Below are positions 45,001-60,000 of a stretch of 64,000 nucleotides of DNA, piece after piece (within the stretch, counting starts at the first letter, position 1; each line of letters begins with the position of its first letter). Both the position numbers and the translations under genes were made by a program. The notes under the pieces are model-generated. The model was not told the DNA's origin and did not search any database. It saw nothing but the letters and a program-made list of their open reading frames with translations. Source of the DNA: Cardinalis cardinalis (taxonomy: Eukaryota; Chordata; Aves; Passeriformes; Cardinalidae); contig JACDOX010000117.1 in the NCBI GenBank assembly GCA_014549065.1, forward strand, positions 1,301,650 to 1,365,649, in the 5' to 3' direction.

Positions 45001-48000
45001 AGGCTAGACGTTTTTGGCTGTTTACAGTTTATTCTAACAAAGTGTGGGTATCTTTATTTCTGTAGAGATGTGGCACGTGCCATCCGTNTCGAAAGTAATT
45101 ATCCTTGCTGTCTGCACACTTTTTATCATCAGTAAAGGCAAGCTCCTCAAAGATTGAGGCAAATGACTGTCAAGCCTGTTAGTAAACACTGTCAAAGATC
45201 CAGTCTACATCCTTCTTATCCTTTGTTTGCACACCAACCTATGCTGGGTGAGCAGGCTGCCTGGTACCAGAAGACTCTTTTACACTGTCACTGCTTTTCT
45301 CTTAGATGCAAGGAGATGAGTAGTCAGAAAAGCTGTCTTCAAGCTTTTCAGTGCTCTTTTCTTCCCCCTAATAGCAAGCAGTGTTTGATCCCTGTCAACT
45401 CCTAGGTGTTTTACTCTGGGAGGAACACTTCCAGGAGAATAATAAAGTAGAAGAACAGTGTTACCCCTGAAGCTTTGGCAAGTGAACATGCTGAGAGGTA
45501 GAGGAGAATGGCAGCTCCCTGTTGGTAAGTTGGAAGCTTTGACCTTGCAGAGGAAGCAGCCTCGGGCGTCTGAGTTTTTGCTGGGTGCTGTGGCATTGGC
45601 AGCAGCCTTGTGTTCTCCAGCTCTTACAGCAAGGGAGATTTTAAGTGCTGTAAATCCTCATGCCTTGTTTTGACTAAAATACTTCTTGTATTTTAGTGAG
45701 GGAGGAGGGGTGTGATGGGCACTTTGCTAAATAAAAGCTTCTTAAATGGCGAAGGAGGTGGTTTAGCCAAGGGGCCAGTCAGTACTTTTAAATAGTTCTG
45801 ACTTCACACAGGTACTGTGGGCAGCAGACAAACACTTCTACTCCATTTGTTTCTTTTTTGAGACTCGGGGAATGTAGAAGCTCCATAACTTGCTTNAATT
45901 TTTTTTTTGCAATTTTTTTGCTGTGTCCTCATCACATTGAGCAGTCTAGCTGAGCTGATGCAGAAAAAGCTTCTTTCTACATATTTGGGGTCAAGGGCTG
46001 AACCCTGCAGACTTTTATATGAGTTTCCTTGATTGGAATTCAATTTGCATTCCCTAGCATCAAATAAAGGACAAGGGTCATGGTTTGATTTTGTAAAGGA
46101 TTCTTTAAATACCTCCAGACTGCTCTGTAAAGGGGAAAATAATCTCTTACCTGTTGTAATGCAGGCAAAAGTTCTAAGAATATCCTGACATTGATAAGTT
46201 GTAGACTGTTTTCTCACCATCAGTATCGAGTGTGCACATAAAGGCCATGTAAGAGTTAATGTTTAAAGTGTTAATCTCCTCAGATGAAATGAAGCAATGC
46301 ACCAGAAATAAGCCTGTTGCTGAACTTCCACTTCACATCTTTGAGGACCTGAATGCTGATGCCTGCTAATAAAAATAGCACAGTTTTTATGTGCTTTGTG
46401 TGAGCTGCTTATACAGCTGCTGCTTTCCTAAATTCCTGCATACTGGATTATGTATGTGCTTTAAAATGATAATCTACTGCCTGAGAGCCACTAAACTTAA
46501 TCTACAATCACATGCTGGAATTGTTTTAAATATTAAAATGCCAGGGGAAATTTTTTTGGGAAAACCTAGGAATTGTCTTGTTCTTGAGCACTGTGGGCAG
46601 CCACCTATCAAGATGTGAGGCTGTGCTGCACAGTTGGAATGCGGGTTTGGAGCTCAAACACTGACATTGGTGAGCAGATTTATGGAACTGGCTGTGAATT
46701 CACTTAGCCACTTAGGAGTGGTGAGCTCTGTACTTGTTGGGCCATGTAAGTGACCTTCCATAATGAGTAAATGCCATGCCCAGGCCTGTTCTCTCTGCCT
46801 TCTGTATCAGAGTCCTGTTACTGGAAGCTACAGGGCTGGTTACTGGAAGACATAACTGCTTCAAATAGTTGTCTTTATTCAGAGTGCCTGCTATCTATTG
46901 CAACTGACCAAANCAGGGAAATGAATCAGTTAAAAAGCCTTTGTGTCTGGAGAACGCTCAGAAGCCATTTTTGGTTCACAGAAATAAAAATCTCCATTTT
47001 TGGTACAACGCAACTTTTCCCTTGGAACTTTTTTTATCAGTACTTGCTTGTCTGGGTTGTTGTGTTATGCTGTCCTTGTCCTCATGTGGAGGCCTTGGCA
47101 AGAGGTCCTCCTGGCTGGTGTTCACTGCTCGGCTCCTGTCACCATAAGCCACTATTGCATAACAGTGGAAATGCTGCTTATGGACATGATGTTTGTTCCT
47201 GGGTTTTTGTACATCTGGGAGCAGCTTCTCTGGATCAGGACACTGAGGAATATGTGCTGAACAGTCTCTGCTGTGCTGGAGGAATCTCTGCAGCAGTACA
47301 CTGCTTTTCAGAACCATTTCAGTTTATAGCAAACAGAGAGGATGGAGTTGAAAATCTGCTGTGTCCTTGAATGCTTTCTTTGTTTCAACTTGTTATCAAT
47401 GCTGGAGGAAAGCTACCTGCTTTTGAGTGGAGGGCCCTTGTTTGGAAGACATGGTTAAATTTAGCAGTAATTATAGTTTTAGCATAAAATGTGAAGGGCA
47501 GAAGTCAAATGCCCCTTAGACTGAATACTACTTAGTTGCTCAGTCTGCATGATTGTGTTTTCTTGTGTTGCATCCTGCTGAGCTTGTTTTCTTGAGGTAA
47601 ACCACAGGAGCAATGCCCTGAGTACATGCTCTTCTGTCTGCAGGATGGTTGTTTTGGAGAAGCATCTTTTTTCAGCTGTTTGCCAGGAGGAATNTTGACT
47701 TCACTACAAAACAAGCTGTTCTAGCTCTTGCTATCAGCACTGGGTAGTTAGGTTTTTTCAGCTGGGTTGAGGATAGGAATGTCTCTGGAACTGCTTTTCA
47801 CATANTAGGCTTAAATAAAATTGATCTGATCTGTCCTTTCAGAGGGTAAAGGCTTTTGCACAATTCCTGGCAAGTTTTCTCCCTCACCAGTGTGGTATCA
47901 TGCACCTTCAGGACTGCAGAGTTCTTTCCATGCTCTCTTCTTTGAGTGGGTTTAGTAAAAGCAAGCTGAGAGTCCACACAAACCCTGCATAAAAAGATGA

Positions 48001-51000
48001 CCCACCTTTCAGCCTTGTGCAGTCTTGCACTATTAGGCTCAGTACTTGCTCTTGGAAGTTCTAGTAGACTTTGTCTCAGCAAAAGACGTAAGTCACATGA
48101 AGAGTTCAAAAATAGATTTGCCCATTGGCAAAATGGAGGGTCAACAGAAATAGTGTGACAGGCAGATCATATGTCATATTCTGCTATAGATTATAAGGNT
48201 ACCTTGTCCTCAGCTGAGAACAGATTTTACCTGAATTCAGTAAAGGAGAGGAATCGCTCTTACTGTAAAGGGTTTACAGGGTTTTGTAATAGGTTAGATT
48301 GGCAACTTGTCTTGGTAAACAGAAGTAGTATTTTTATTAGCTGCTTGTTTTTGCATCAGTCTGGTAAGGTAAATTCTAATCTGTCTTAGTTTTTCCACTG
48401 ATAAGACAAGATCTGTNCTATCTGGGCAGCTTTCTTCCCTTTCCCTGTTAAAGTGTTGTGGTGCTCAGTCTCCTGAGCCTGGATACTTCAGGGATGTATT
48501 TTGCCTCACAAGTCTGTTGCTTAAAGGCTGATGAGCCTAAACAAAAAGACTGGTGAGATAAAAAAGCTTCTGCCTGAACACTTGCATGTATTTCAGAGCT
48601 TCAGCTGCTTTAAAACTTATTTCTAGTGCAAACTAGAAATACACCTAATGCCTCAGTAGCAGTTACAAATCTCTGCATCAGAGTACTATGCACATTACTC
48701 ATGCTGAAGCTTGACCCTTGAATGTTGCTTTGACTGTAAGAAGTCCCCCTCATAGATGAGGGGAAGCCATGGGGAGAAAGAGGGCATACTGCTGCTTTTG
48801 TCTTGCTAAACAACCCCAAGTGGTTTTTATTTGATAGGAAGCATTTTTATGGAGTGTGGGGAGGAGGAAGTTGCGGATATGACACATAAGCACTGGCATG
48901 GGGAGAGGTCCAGCTGTATGAAGAGGTAGTGTCAGAGCACAGAGGTAGGGTTTCTGTCACATTCTGGTGGGTTATGGGCTTAAGTAGTAAATTTGTGTGC
49001 TGAGCTGCCTAGGTTTTTTGTGAACAGGGAAGAACACGATCTCTGCTTCATAAGCTCTCTCAAAGTCAAAAGGAATAATTGCAGGAAGCCCTAAACACAA
49101 CAGGCAGGGCGTTGCTAATCCCTCAGGATCCAGGGTGAAGTCAGAAGCTCTCAAGCTTCTTCTGGGTACCCTGGTCTGTGCACAGTTCTTTAATTGGAAG
49201 TGTGTTCCTTGGGACTGCTGTTCTCCTCAACAATAAATCATTCATGCTTTCCTGTTCAGAGCTGATGTAACTCTCTTTTTCAAGGCATTGGCTCAGTCTC
49301 CTTTGAGTGACCAGGTGACTTGCCCACATGGTGGTGGTGCTAGGGCACAGTATGTTTCCTGTCAAACCACTTGCAGCTCTGCTTGTGCTAAAAAAATCTG
49401 ATAACTAAGCCTTTAATGCTTTCCAGCTCATAGCTGTGTTTCTCACATATCTTTTTTGAGGCCCTGTAAGCCAGGAAAAGAGAGACAATCTGCTTTGTCA
49501 CATAGCTTTAAATATACCCTTGATAAGCATAAGTAATTGGTAGACTCACCCCTCTTACTGAAAGGGGTTTGTTACTCAGTGGAGTTTGGTCAGTTCTGAC
49601 TGATTCTCTTAACACTGTCCCAACTTTTACCNAATTCTGAAAGGCAAAATCAACCTGTACTGTGCTCTTTGCTTAACTTAGTAAAACAGTTCTGTGTAAA
49701 ATGGTCCCAACCAGCAAGTCTTGGGGCTTTCCATTTTCTGGAACTTGATGTGAATCCTGTTGTTTCTGCCACTGGCTTGTACAGTCAAGTGCTCACNCAA
49801 GTTCATGTGGCTCAACCCAGGAGGCTTCAGTGTTTCAATTAAAACAGATTTACACCACTGTATGGTTCTGGAGGTCACTGTGGTTGGTTGGCAATGTGCA
49901 GTCTCAATCTCAGCAAGGCACAAGGCTTCTGTGTATTTAGGGAGCAGTATTTGTTCTTCTAACTTCTCAATATAGGGAATGTCTGGGGTTTGGCTCCTGC
50001 TGCTGCTATCAGTACTGATTTTTCAGCTTTGAGAGTGTTTTGGTCTCTCGCCTTGTGTAAGACTGCAAAGATTACTGCTGCCAGTTGAATCAGAGCAAAA
50101 ACAATTCTGTATTTGTTGCTCTATTTGGGAGCTGCTGGTGAGATTTGTTATGGGGGTGCTGATGTGTTTTCAAGGGCTTGTTAAAACAGCAGGAGTAAGC
50201 AATTAAATTACTGCCTTTCAGGTACATTCCACCCCTCATCTGGGGAAAGAGTGGACATATCCAGACAGCTCTTTATGGAAAAATGGGGAGAGTGAGATCA
50301 CCACATCCAAATGGACATCGCAAGTACCTGACCATGCCAGATGGAGCAACAGCCACCTTTGATCTCTTNGAGCCGCGCTCTGAGCACTGCACTGGAGGTC
50401 AGTCCAACAGCTGCTGCTGCATCTGGCTGCTAACCTTGATTCTGTGTTCTGGGGGACAGATGAGGGTAGAGCCCATGGCCTCAGAAAAAGCAGGTTTCTT
50501 TTTTAAAACTGTCAGTGTTGAGATCTTCATGGTACAATGCTGCACTAGAGCAGTTACTGTTATCTTTATTGCTGTGAGCAGTGCTTTTCTAATGAGATAA
50601 AAATTCAGTGGCTAGAGCTGGTAATGTTGGAGCTTTGCACAAGAGAGTTACAGTTAATTTGAAGTGCATATGATAATCCTGAATGTAATTTACTGTGCTT
50701 ACTTGAATTACAGCAATTACTTTCTTGGTTGATGAAATGATATCTTGTTAAACTAGTGAACAGTGTCAGCAGATCAAATATCATTAGATTAGCCACAAAG
50801 TAGATGATGGTTAATGTCAGCTGATCAGAATGTCTGTGTTTAACAGAGCTGCATTTGGAAGATCTGCATTACACCCAGCTCTAGAGNGGAAGTGAGGGGG
50901 AAATAGCATAACCAATCTCCTTGGCATGCTGGGCTCCACAGCTTCCACACGCATCACAGTCACAACAGGCTGTCAGAAGGCAGAGCATGTGTAACATAAA

Positions 51001-54000
51001 AAATGTCATTCAGACAGAAGAATGTACTCTGGGTCTCTAGGCAGTGCCTGGAGAACTGTTTGCACAGCTTTCCCTAAAGTTAAAAACTGTTCATCTCCCA
51101 TAGCATGAATTACTTTTTCCCATCTGAAGCACTAGAGNTGCTGGTCTCNTGTCCCATACGGGATTTTTGGCAGANTAGTAGGAATTCTAGCTTGCTTGTG
51201 GTGGGTGGTTTCCCACGGATCTGAANTGGAAACCTTCTGACTCCCTTAGTTTGCATGAAGTGACATTTGCTTAACTTCCCTCTCTCTGAGCACAGAGGAT
51301 GTCACGATGGTGATCTGCCCGGGCATTGCTAACCACAGTGAGAAGCAGTACATCCGCACCTTTGTTGACTATGCCCAGAAGAATGGCTANAGATGTGCTG
51401 TCCTCAATCACCTGGGAGCCCTGCCAAACATTGAACTCACTTCACCACGGATGTTCACCTATGGTAGGTACTTTGTGGCACCTGGGGAATTCATTTTCAG
51501 GCTCATGGAACTTCTAGGGATTGATCAGCCTCCTCCAGAGTAATAGAACTGCTGTACCCCAGTGGGGGTAAAACTGTTTTGTACTGTTTCCTAAGAACTA
51601 AACTGAACTTAGATGGGAGGAAGAGAGAAGGNTAATACTAAATTCACTTCTGTCTCTTCTGCCAGCTCTTACACNTGTATTCTCATCAAGGAGGCAGTTT
51701 TTTGTAAGAAAACTTTTGGGAAAAAAAGCCCTTTTGTGCCTACCCAGAGCCTGTTCAAGTGATTTTAGTGATACTGAATTTGCCAGTTTGATGAAATGTG
51801 AAACAAACATGTCTCTGAAGGATAAATGCCACTTCTGAGACTTGTAAAATACAGCCTGAGACGAGTTTGTACCAGCCTATCCAGAAAGTACATTTATATC
51901 TTAGGAAGTTCATGTGAGGATTTGCTATTGGATGTAACACAAGTCAACAACAGCAAGAGTTCAGGAGTGTGACAGTAAAACTACAGAAGTGGGTAGGGCT
52001 TAACTGCCATGATTATGGCTCTCACCTTGGGTATAAGGAAGTCTTTCTTAACCTAGAAATTAAAAGGAATAAATGGTCTGAAACTGTGTGAAGGGTGACT
52101 CCAGCCTTAATTGCCCTTTTGGTGAGTAATGTGATCCTTGTAGAATGGGGCCTCTTTGCCTGTGACCTAATCTGCTTGTTCCTGAGCTCTCTTGAACCCT
52201 CATCTCCCTCTTTACTGTAAGTATCTATAGGCACCCTGTCAATTCTATGCTTAGCAGACTTTAGACTTTATTGTTTGGTATTAGGCTTTATTTTTTTAAA
52301 GTTAGCTGAACTACTGCTTAGATTTTGGATTAACAGAATAGTTATCTTGAACAGTTAAACTGTCAAAACAGAAATACTGTGCTTTGAGATGCCAGAGTCT
52401 GGCAGGCAAATAATAATGCTTTGTTGCTTGTTTTAGAATTATTAAATATACTTTTATTTGGGAAACACTTCAGGAATACCAAATACCCTCATTTGTAGTG
52501 AGGCCCTGGGCTGTTATGGCTGCAAGACTACCATGTCTTGAAAACTAAATTTTAATGTTAAAGCATTTGCTGTTTTGATAGAAGTTAAGAGTTTGCTTTC
52601 ATGAAGCTTTGCTTTAGGCCTTAGGGTGTTATTCTGTAGTGTATCTCTTGAGACATNCCTTTCTGAGTCTTTTGTAGCCTTGGAAAGGGCAAAGAATGAC
52701 TAGCACTTCCTTTGAGTAAGACAGTAAATCACTTGGCTGAGTTGCTTCTTAAGCAAAGTGCCAGCAAGTCCATAGACTTTACTCTGCCTCCTACCCAAAT
52801 AACTCAGTGTCCTTTCAGCTTTGCTGTATTCCAGGCATACTTGCTGAGGAGCAAGTAGCCTAAATTTGAGATTCGCGAGTCCCAGCCTCTATATCAAGCT
52901 TGACCTGTTGCTTTTCTAGTTTTGGATTTCTGAGCTGCCCTGAAATCATGAAGGTCAAACACTAAAGTATTTTGACGACTGGCTTCTTCCAGAGGAAACC
53001 AGAGCAGTGCAGAATTTGTTGTCTTGAAGATTGGTCATTAAGAATATTCACAAGGAAGTGCCCAAAGCCTGCTGAAACAATCAGGCAGGAGCTTGCTGTT
53101 CCACTGAAGCAAACAAGCCCTTTGTACTCAGGGAGCTAGGTAAAGTTGGAGTCTGATGTCTGCTGAGGATGCTCCAGCTGGGGTGGGGATACAGTGGAGC
53201 AGTGTTAGCTTAGTACAGGATGGAATGCTGGAATCCTAGGATTTATCTCTCTGGATGAGTTCCACAGAATAGAGCTGAGTTTCTGACTCTGGACAAGAAG
53301 AAACATCTGGAGTTCTATTTCTGTTGTTCACGTGATGCCTCCTGTGGTTTGCNGCCTTAAATCCAAAGGGAAGGTTAACAAGCTGCATAAACACTTGAAA
53401 CCAGTGTACTAATGCCATCACTATTGCAGCTGCTGCTCCATATCTCCTTTTCCCATACTCACAAGCAGGAGAAATAGTTGTAGGTACTCAGATTGTTGTA
53501 TATGTGGAGGCCTTCAAGTCTGTCAAACAGTTGGAGGATGCCAGCACTGCCAGAAACTGGATCCCTCAGTGCCTGCAGCCTGTGGGATGCAAGTGGGTGT
53601 TTGCTGACAGGGGAACAGATCTCTATAGAGACACTTAACTATTCTCTTGATGTGGGGATACCCGTGTGTCTTTCAGGGAGCTGCAGTATCTTTACTTTCT
53701 CACTGGCTACAAAGGGTTGAATATCTCTGCTTNAACCCTTCTCCCTGATTCCAGAGATGAGCTGCTTAGTCAGGCTCTGCAGCAGTCTGCTGGGAGCTCT
53801 TCCTGACCAGCCACTCCTTTCCTCTCCCCACAGCAGCGTGGATTTAGGGATCCATAGCATCTTGCTTAAAAACAAAGGAGCAAACTGCATTCCAAATACC
53901 TCACTTCACTTTAGAAGTGGCAAACTGCCTCAGGAAAGTAATGATGTGTGCTGCTATTGCATGGTAATGTCAAGCCCAGAGTTGATGGACTCTGCTTTTT

Positions 54001-57000
54001 AAAGCTGTTTTAGAAACAAAGCGTTTTGATTGTCACGTTAACTGTCACCATGATTTTTAAGCAACTAAATTTCATCTTGCTTTGGCACTCTGTCAGAACT
54101 AAGCATGAGCTAAGCTCCACAGGACTCACAGATGTATGAACACATGTGAATCAGAGCTGTTAAAACCTTAAGGCTATTGAAAAGTCAGAAAGGGTAAGAA
54201 GCTGAATTCAAAGCACACAACTGAAGCTTCAAATGAGAATTTAAATATATTAGAAGATATTTTTTTGTTCTTCTTTTTAGGATGCACCTGGGAATTTGGT
54301 GCCATGGTGAATTACATCAAGAAGACCTACCCTCAGACCCAGCTGATTGTTGTGGGCTTCAGCCTGGGTGGAAACATAGTGTGCAAATACCTGGGAGAGA
54401 GCCAGGCCAACCAGGAGCGAGTGCTGTGCTGTGTCAGCTTGTGCCAGGGGTACAGTGCACTGAGGTGGGTCTGGAGCCTTCTCTGTGCTGCTCTCTTCTG
54501 GGTGTGCAGGAGAGAGCAGATCTCTGGAAGGGCAAGGTGAAGATGGGTGTTTCTCTTTCACGGAACTGGTCTGACAGACTGAGTGTGTAGGATAACACCC
54601 TCCTGAAGGAGCACCTGAAGCTCTGTTGATTTGCAAGCACAAGTAAACTTTGTCAGCAGTGCAAACAGGTTCTTGTACCTGGCCAGGTACATGCTGGCAG
54701 CTTCTGGACTGTGCATGTGATGCTGTCTCATGGCTAGAGTGAAGAGGAGACACCCTGTGCAGTCCTGGTGTAATTAACCAGGCAGCCTGGGCAGCCTGAC
54801 CAGCTGCTGAGCTGATGCCAGGTCTGCAAGCAATAGTTTACACTGTCTCATCACTCTGAGAAATATCCCATGGTTTGTAATAGCTCGTTTGGCTTCAGTG
54901 TGCAGTTTCATCTGGCAGCTCTTACCCAGGGAGACTGGAAAGGCACAGCNCAGTCTCTGTCAATCTGTGCTCCTCTCTTAGTGTCACTGAAACAGTGCTG
55001 GGTGATCAGGGGATGGAGAAGTGCTTGCAGCTGTCTTATAGGAGTGGGGGAGGTGGAGTGGAAAAGTGTTACAGCCCTTAAGTCTGGAAATATTAACATT
55101 TACCCACCTGGAAGACAAGGTTGTGGCACTTTAGGAGCTGCAATGGCTTCACTTCATGTGCTGATGGAGGGTCCAGGCACAGCAGTGCTGCTTGAAAACT
55201 GAACTCAACTAATGTACTTTAACCTTTCCATATATGCACAGGTAATGGAGATTAAAACACTGTAACTGGTTAAGCTGCTGTTTTCAGTTTTTACTGTCTG
55301 TACATATGGACAGTTACTAAGGTGTAGCTGACTGCAGTAATTTCCCTGCAATTTTGAGCTGTGAGACTACTTACAAGCCAAAAGGGACTGTTGAGACTCA
55401 GGAATTTGGGTCAAGATCCCTTGGGCTGATAGNAATGGTGAAACTGTGGCAGGGCTGTGAGGGGGCTTAGTATGGAATTCAGCCTCACAGCCTGGGCAGG
55501 GTAGCTGGAACTCTTGATGCTGCCCTNCCTCTGTAGGGACCAGTTTGGTATTCAGCAGTCTGAAGATGCNTTTTATGAATCAGGCTCTTACAGGTAAAAG
55601 CAAAAAGCTTTTCTGGAAGCACTAAGATGTGAGTAAAAGCTTGATATGCTTGTAATATTCTAGCTATCTAATCCCTTTTGAGGTCAGATGTGACTACTGC
55701 TAAAAAAGTGTATAATCTGCTGCTAGTTCACACCCTTAAAATCTGAACAGATTCTACAGGAACAGCTGTTCTGTTTTGTTTCAAGTAAAATGTTCTTAGC
55801 TGTCCTGGGATTCTGGCATAGAGCACAGAGCATCCTTTTGAAGCCAGCTCCTTAATTGCAACCATCAGAGAAGGTTTGCAGGGATAATAACTGGCTGAGA
55901 TCCACTTGGTTCATCTTCTACAATTATGCAATNTTGTATTCCTGATCTCCAAAATGCTGTTGTGAGTAATGCTATTATGCTTGCATGGCAAGGACAACCT
56001 GATTAACAATTCTCCACTTGGATATTTGTGTGGAAAAACAAGTCACTGGGTTTTGTTTTTTTTTTCCCTGAGTTTAATGTACCCCATGGTGTGGACTGTG
56101 TGGATTATTGAGCTCTTGCCTCCACCTGCTGGGTAAACATCTCCTAGCAAAGCTCCTGCCACAAAACATCTGCTCTGTATTACTGNACAGCCAGCAGGAA
56201 GGATTTCAGGTCTTGTGTCTCCCTTCCTAATGCCCACATCTGCTGTAAGTGCTAATTAGCTGAAGAACTAGGGGAAAGCAATATCTACTGAGCACAGGAC
56301 AGGAGGAGGGAGGGCCTTGTGCCCTGGTTATAGAAGTGGGAGGGAGGAGGTATAAAGCAACTCCAGGTAGAATGGTGAAGCCACTGCCTTCCTGGGCTTG
56401 GTCTGGTACATGAAAATAGCTGGCTTCAGNCTTCAGGGCTGAATGGAAGTGGATTACCCTGGTAACATAACCAGTTAGTTTACAGTTCCATTTTTTAAAA
56501 TATTGTCTTGTCCAGCATTTATTCCCCAAATAACTTTCATAAGCAAAGGAAAAAGTTCTAGTGAGCAAGGTGAACCAAAGATTTCAAGTAGGAAAGCCTT
56601 TGCAGAGCAGCAGCAATACTGGGATCTGCCAGAACAGTGAGATCATTAATGAATTAACACAGTCTAGGGAATGTGTTCCCTGAGGCTAAACAGGGACAGG
56701 TCTCCTTATTCCTTAATCTCTGCCTGCATAGGCTTGATTCTGCTTCTTGATCTTGTGGAATGCATCTTCATCATAGCTCCAGGCTGTGGGGAGAGACCTC
56801 AGTTCTGAAACCTGGGCAGTCCTCAAAATACTGGAAGCTGCCTGTGGTGGTTTTTTTAATGCTTGCAGCTCTTGATATTAGGAGTACTGCTGTATGCCAC
56901 AGGAACTGCAGGGAAATGTAGCAGCTTTAACTTCAAACATCTTGTGATAACTTTATAGGTTTGCTTGGAAAACCTTTTGTGAAGAAAGAAATGTGCATTT

Positions 57001-60000
57001 TCCTATCTTCTTTCATTCCCCTGCCCTGGCATAAATGTGGTAGGTATAGCCTGGCTAGACAAAAAGATAATGGATTTTTCTTTTTTTNAAAATCCATACA
57101 CTCCAGCATGGCTAATTACAAGAAAACAGTTTGTTCCTGCCTGGTAGGGGACTTGCAGGCTGTAGCTTGGAAGGTCATGCTAAATCTACAGTAGTTCTTG
57201 TGGTATGTTAATGTTTAAGTGGTAGGAGAGCTTCAGTAGCTGAAGCTGCTCCCAGCATTCTTCAGTCTCTCAGTAAATGACAGTGTGTTCCCTCAGCAAC
57301 AGCAAACCCTGCTAGGAGTAAAGCTCTAACCTGCCCATGACCCTGCATAGCAAAGGAGTGCTGGTNTCTGGCAGAACTCACACAACTCTGGATGGCTTAA
57401 ATTCTGTTTTAACAACAGATAAGCTGTGAAGTGCTCTTCTGCTCTGAGAATAGGTAAAGACTTCAACTCAGATGCCACTTGCAGCTGCAGCTAGTGTTTA
57501 TTCATACAGTTCCTGCCAATGAACTGAAACAATAACAGTATCTGTACATATTGGAAACATCTGCACAAATTATTTCCTCTGCAGAGCTGTATTACACAAT
57601 AGACAACACTGTTGAGCAACAGGTTTTAGCCCTTTCCTTGAAAGTCCCATTATGTAAATTACATTCAACTTCTCCAAAGGGATACTAAAATCCTCTTGTC
57701 AGTGTTATGGATCTTGATTGATGGCTCTTAAATGCTCTGATCAAAACTGCTAATTGCATTGTGCAAGATGAGACTGCAGATCTGTTTTCTGATACCAACA
57801 AACTTCATCAAAGTGGAAGTCATTTCCTGGAAAAGGTTAAGCAGTGGCAGAGAAGGCCTGGAGGTTTGTTTACACAGCCCCCAGGCTGCCATAAGATGTT
57901 AACAGTGTATTAATCTGATCTTTCAAGGGCTCCATTAACAGCTTTGTTTGTTCTGCTGTGTTTTTTCTAGGGCCCAGGAAACCTTCATGCAGTGGGATCA
58001 TTGTAGAAGGTTTTATAACTTCCTCATGGCAGACAACATGAAGAAGATCATCCTTTCTCACAGGTACTGCAGTACATCACTCACACTGACAGTATTGATT
58101 GGGTCAGTTGCTATATTGGATTTGTCTGCCTGGTCCTTTAAAATAGGACTCCTGACAGGTTTAGCACAAGTTCCTTGGTAGATCTTTAGATGAACCAACA
58201 GAGAAGGTGAGCCCATGTCAATCTCATTGTGCTGTAAAATAGACAAACAAGCTTTGGCCNTTTTGTTAGAAGAAAGACATTGTTGTCTTCTTGTGTTCTG
58301 TGAAAACTTGCTTAATGAATAAACAAGACATGCACAGGAAAACATTGCAATTAGACTTCAAAGTGGAGTATTCTGCATCTGTTTTACTTCTAGCCAAAGA
58401 ATTCCCTATTGAAGGAGCCTCTTGTTCTGCCACCTACNTGAGGTAGGAGTAATCTTCCAGATCTGCTGTATGGAGTTGCTGCATATCAAATAAGCAAATA
58501 GTNAAACCTGTAGCTCTGGCTTCTAGCTGTTCCTCTAGAAAGAGCATGTAGCCAGCAAAACTCTTAACATTGCTGTNCCTGGAGTGCTGTAGGATCCTTG
58601 TGCTGCTCTTGCTGATCCATGGCTCTTGCATAACAAAAGAAATTTGTGTGCTAAACAGGTGACATGCTCATGTTGGTGTTGTCCCCATCAAAAGTTCTCT
58701 GGGTGGTACTTTGTAGACAAGAAAGTGCCTCATCTGTGTGTATTGGAAGTTGCCTGACTGAGGGGAAAGGAGAGGAANATCTCAAGACCTATTTCATTGA
58801 AGGAGCATGTATCACTTCAGACTTCTGATTCTCTGTTTNCACTCCTGTGCAGTATGAAACACTTGTAGAAGGAGGGTGGCCAGTGTAGGATGATCCACGT
58901 AATTCATTCCAGGTTTACAAATNTTTAGACAACTTGAACAAATTTGACAAGTGAAGTTAGGTAAGCTCCCTTTAAAGGGTACTTAAATTCTTAACCTAGA
59001 AAAGACTGGTGCTGATTTGAAAGGAAGTGTGTTGAGCAAACTTTTTCCATAATCACTTGTGCTCTNCCTTGCCCAAATCAAACCTAGCCTGCCCTGCAGC
59101 TGCCTCTCAAAGGGGATAAAAATCCCTTTTCAACTTCTGGCTTTTGTTCTGTTAGTTTGGGAAGAAGCTTGTTCTGGTAAAGAAACACATCNTCCCCTGA
59201 GGGCAATAACCAGCTATGACAAGTGTCAATAGTAAAAGCTTTCTCCTAAGGGGATACCCTGAGTAGTTTCTNTGTGTGTTAGCCTGAAGTCTGTGCTGGG
59301 GGCTTTAGAACCAGATGATGCAGGAGGTGCTGTGCCCAGCATTGCTGGTGCTTTCACCCAAACCACCCACAGGTTTGGTCTGAAGCCAAAAAGCCCTCCC
59401 TCTAACATGTAGCCTCAAGTCCAAATACCCTTAGTGCCCCCTGTTCTGGGAAGTTTCTTTTAAGAGGGCCCCCTCATGCAGTTTTTCAGTAGATAAGGAA
59501 AACATTTTTTCCTACAAGGAGGCTGCTGGGGTTTGTTATGTCTTGCTGCTAAGGTAAGTGGACAAACAAGCTGCTCTTGCTCCCAAGGAAGCCTCATGTT
59601 TATGTAACCCACTTCTAATCTTATCTTGTCAGATTTGGTAAACTCAGTTGTCCTTGAACAGGTCATGGTTTTGCTGCCCTTGTGTTATTTGGATGTAATT
59701 CTTGATGTCACTCTTCCAGGCAAGCTCTTTTTGGAGATAACATGAAGAAGCCACATAGCCTGTCAGAAGCTGATCTGGGCAAGCTCTATACAGCAACATC
59801 ACTTATGCAGATTGATGATAATGTTATGAGGTATGAAGGGCAATTCTCTGCTCCCCTATAGAACTCCAGGTACCTTCTCTTCCCAGTGTTGCTCTTGCAT
59901 GCCCCTTGCTGTGCCTGTGGGAGTCTGCTGAAGTACAGTGAACACAACTTCCAATTCTTACTTGCCTCCACATTAAAGAAAACTTAGAAGAGAGGAAAAA

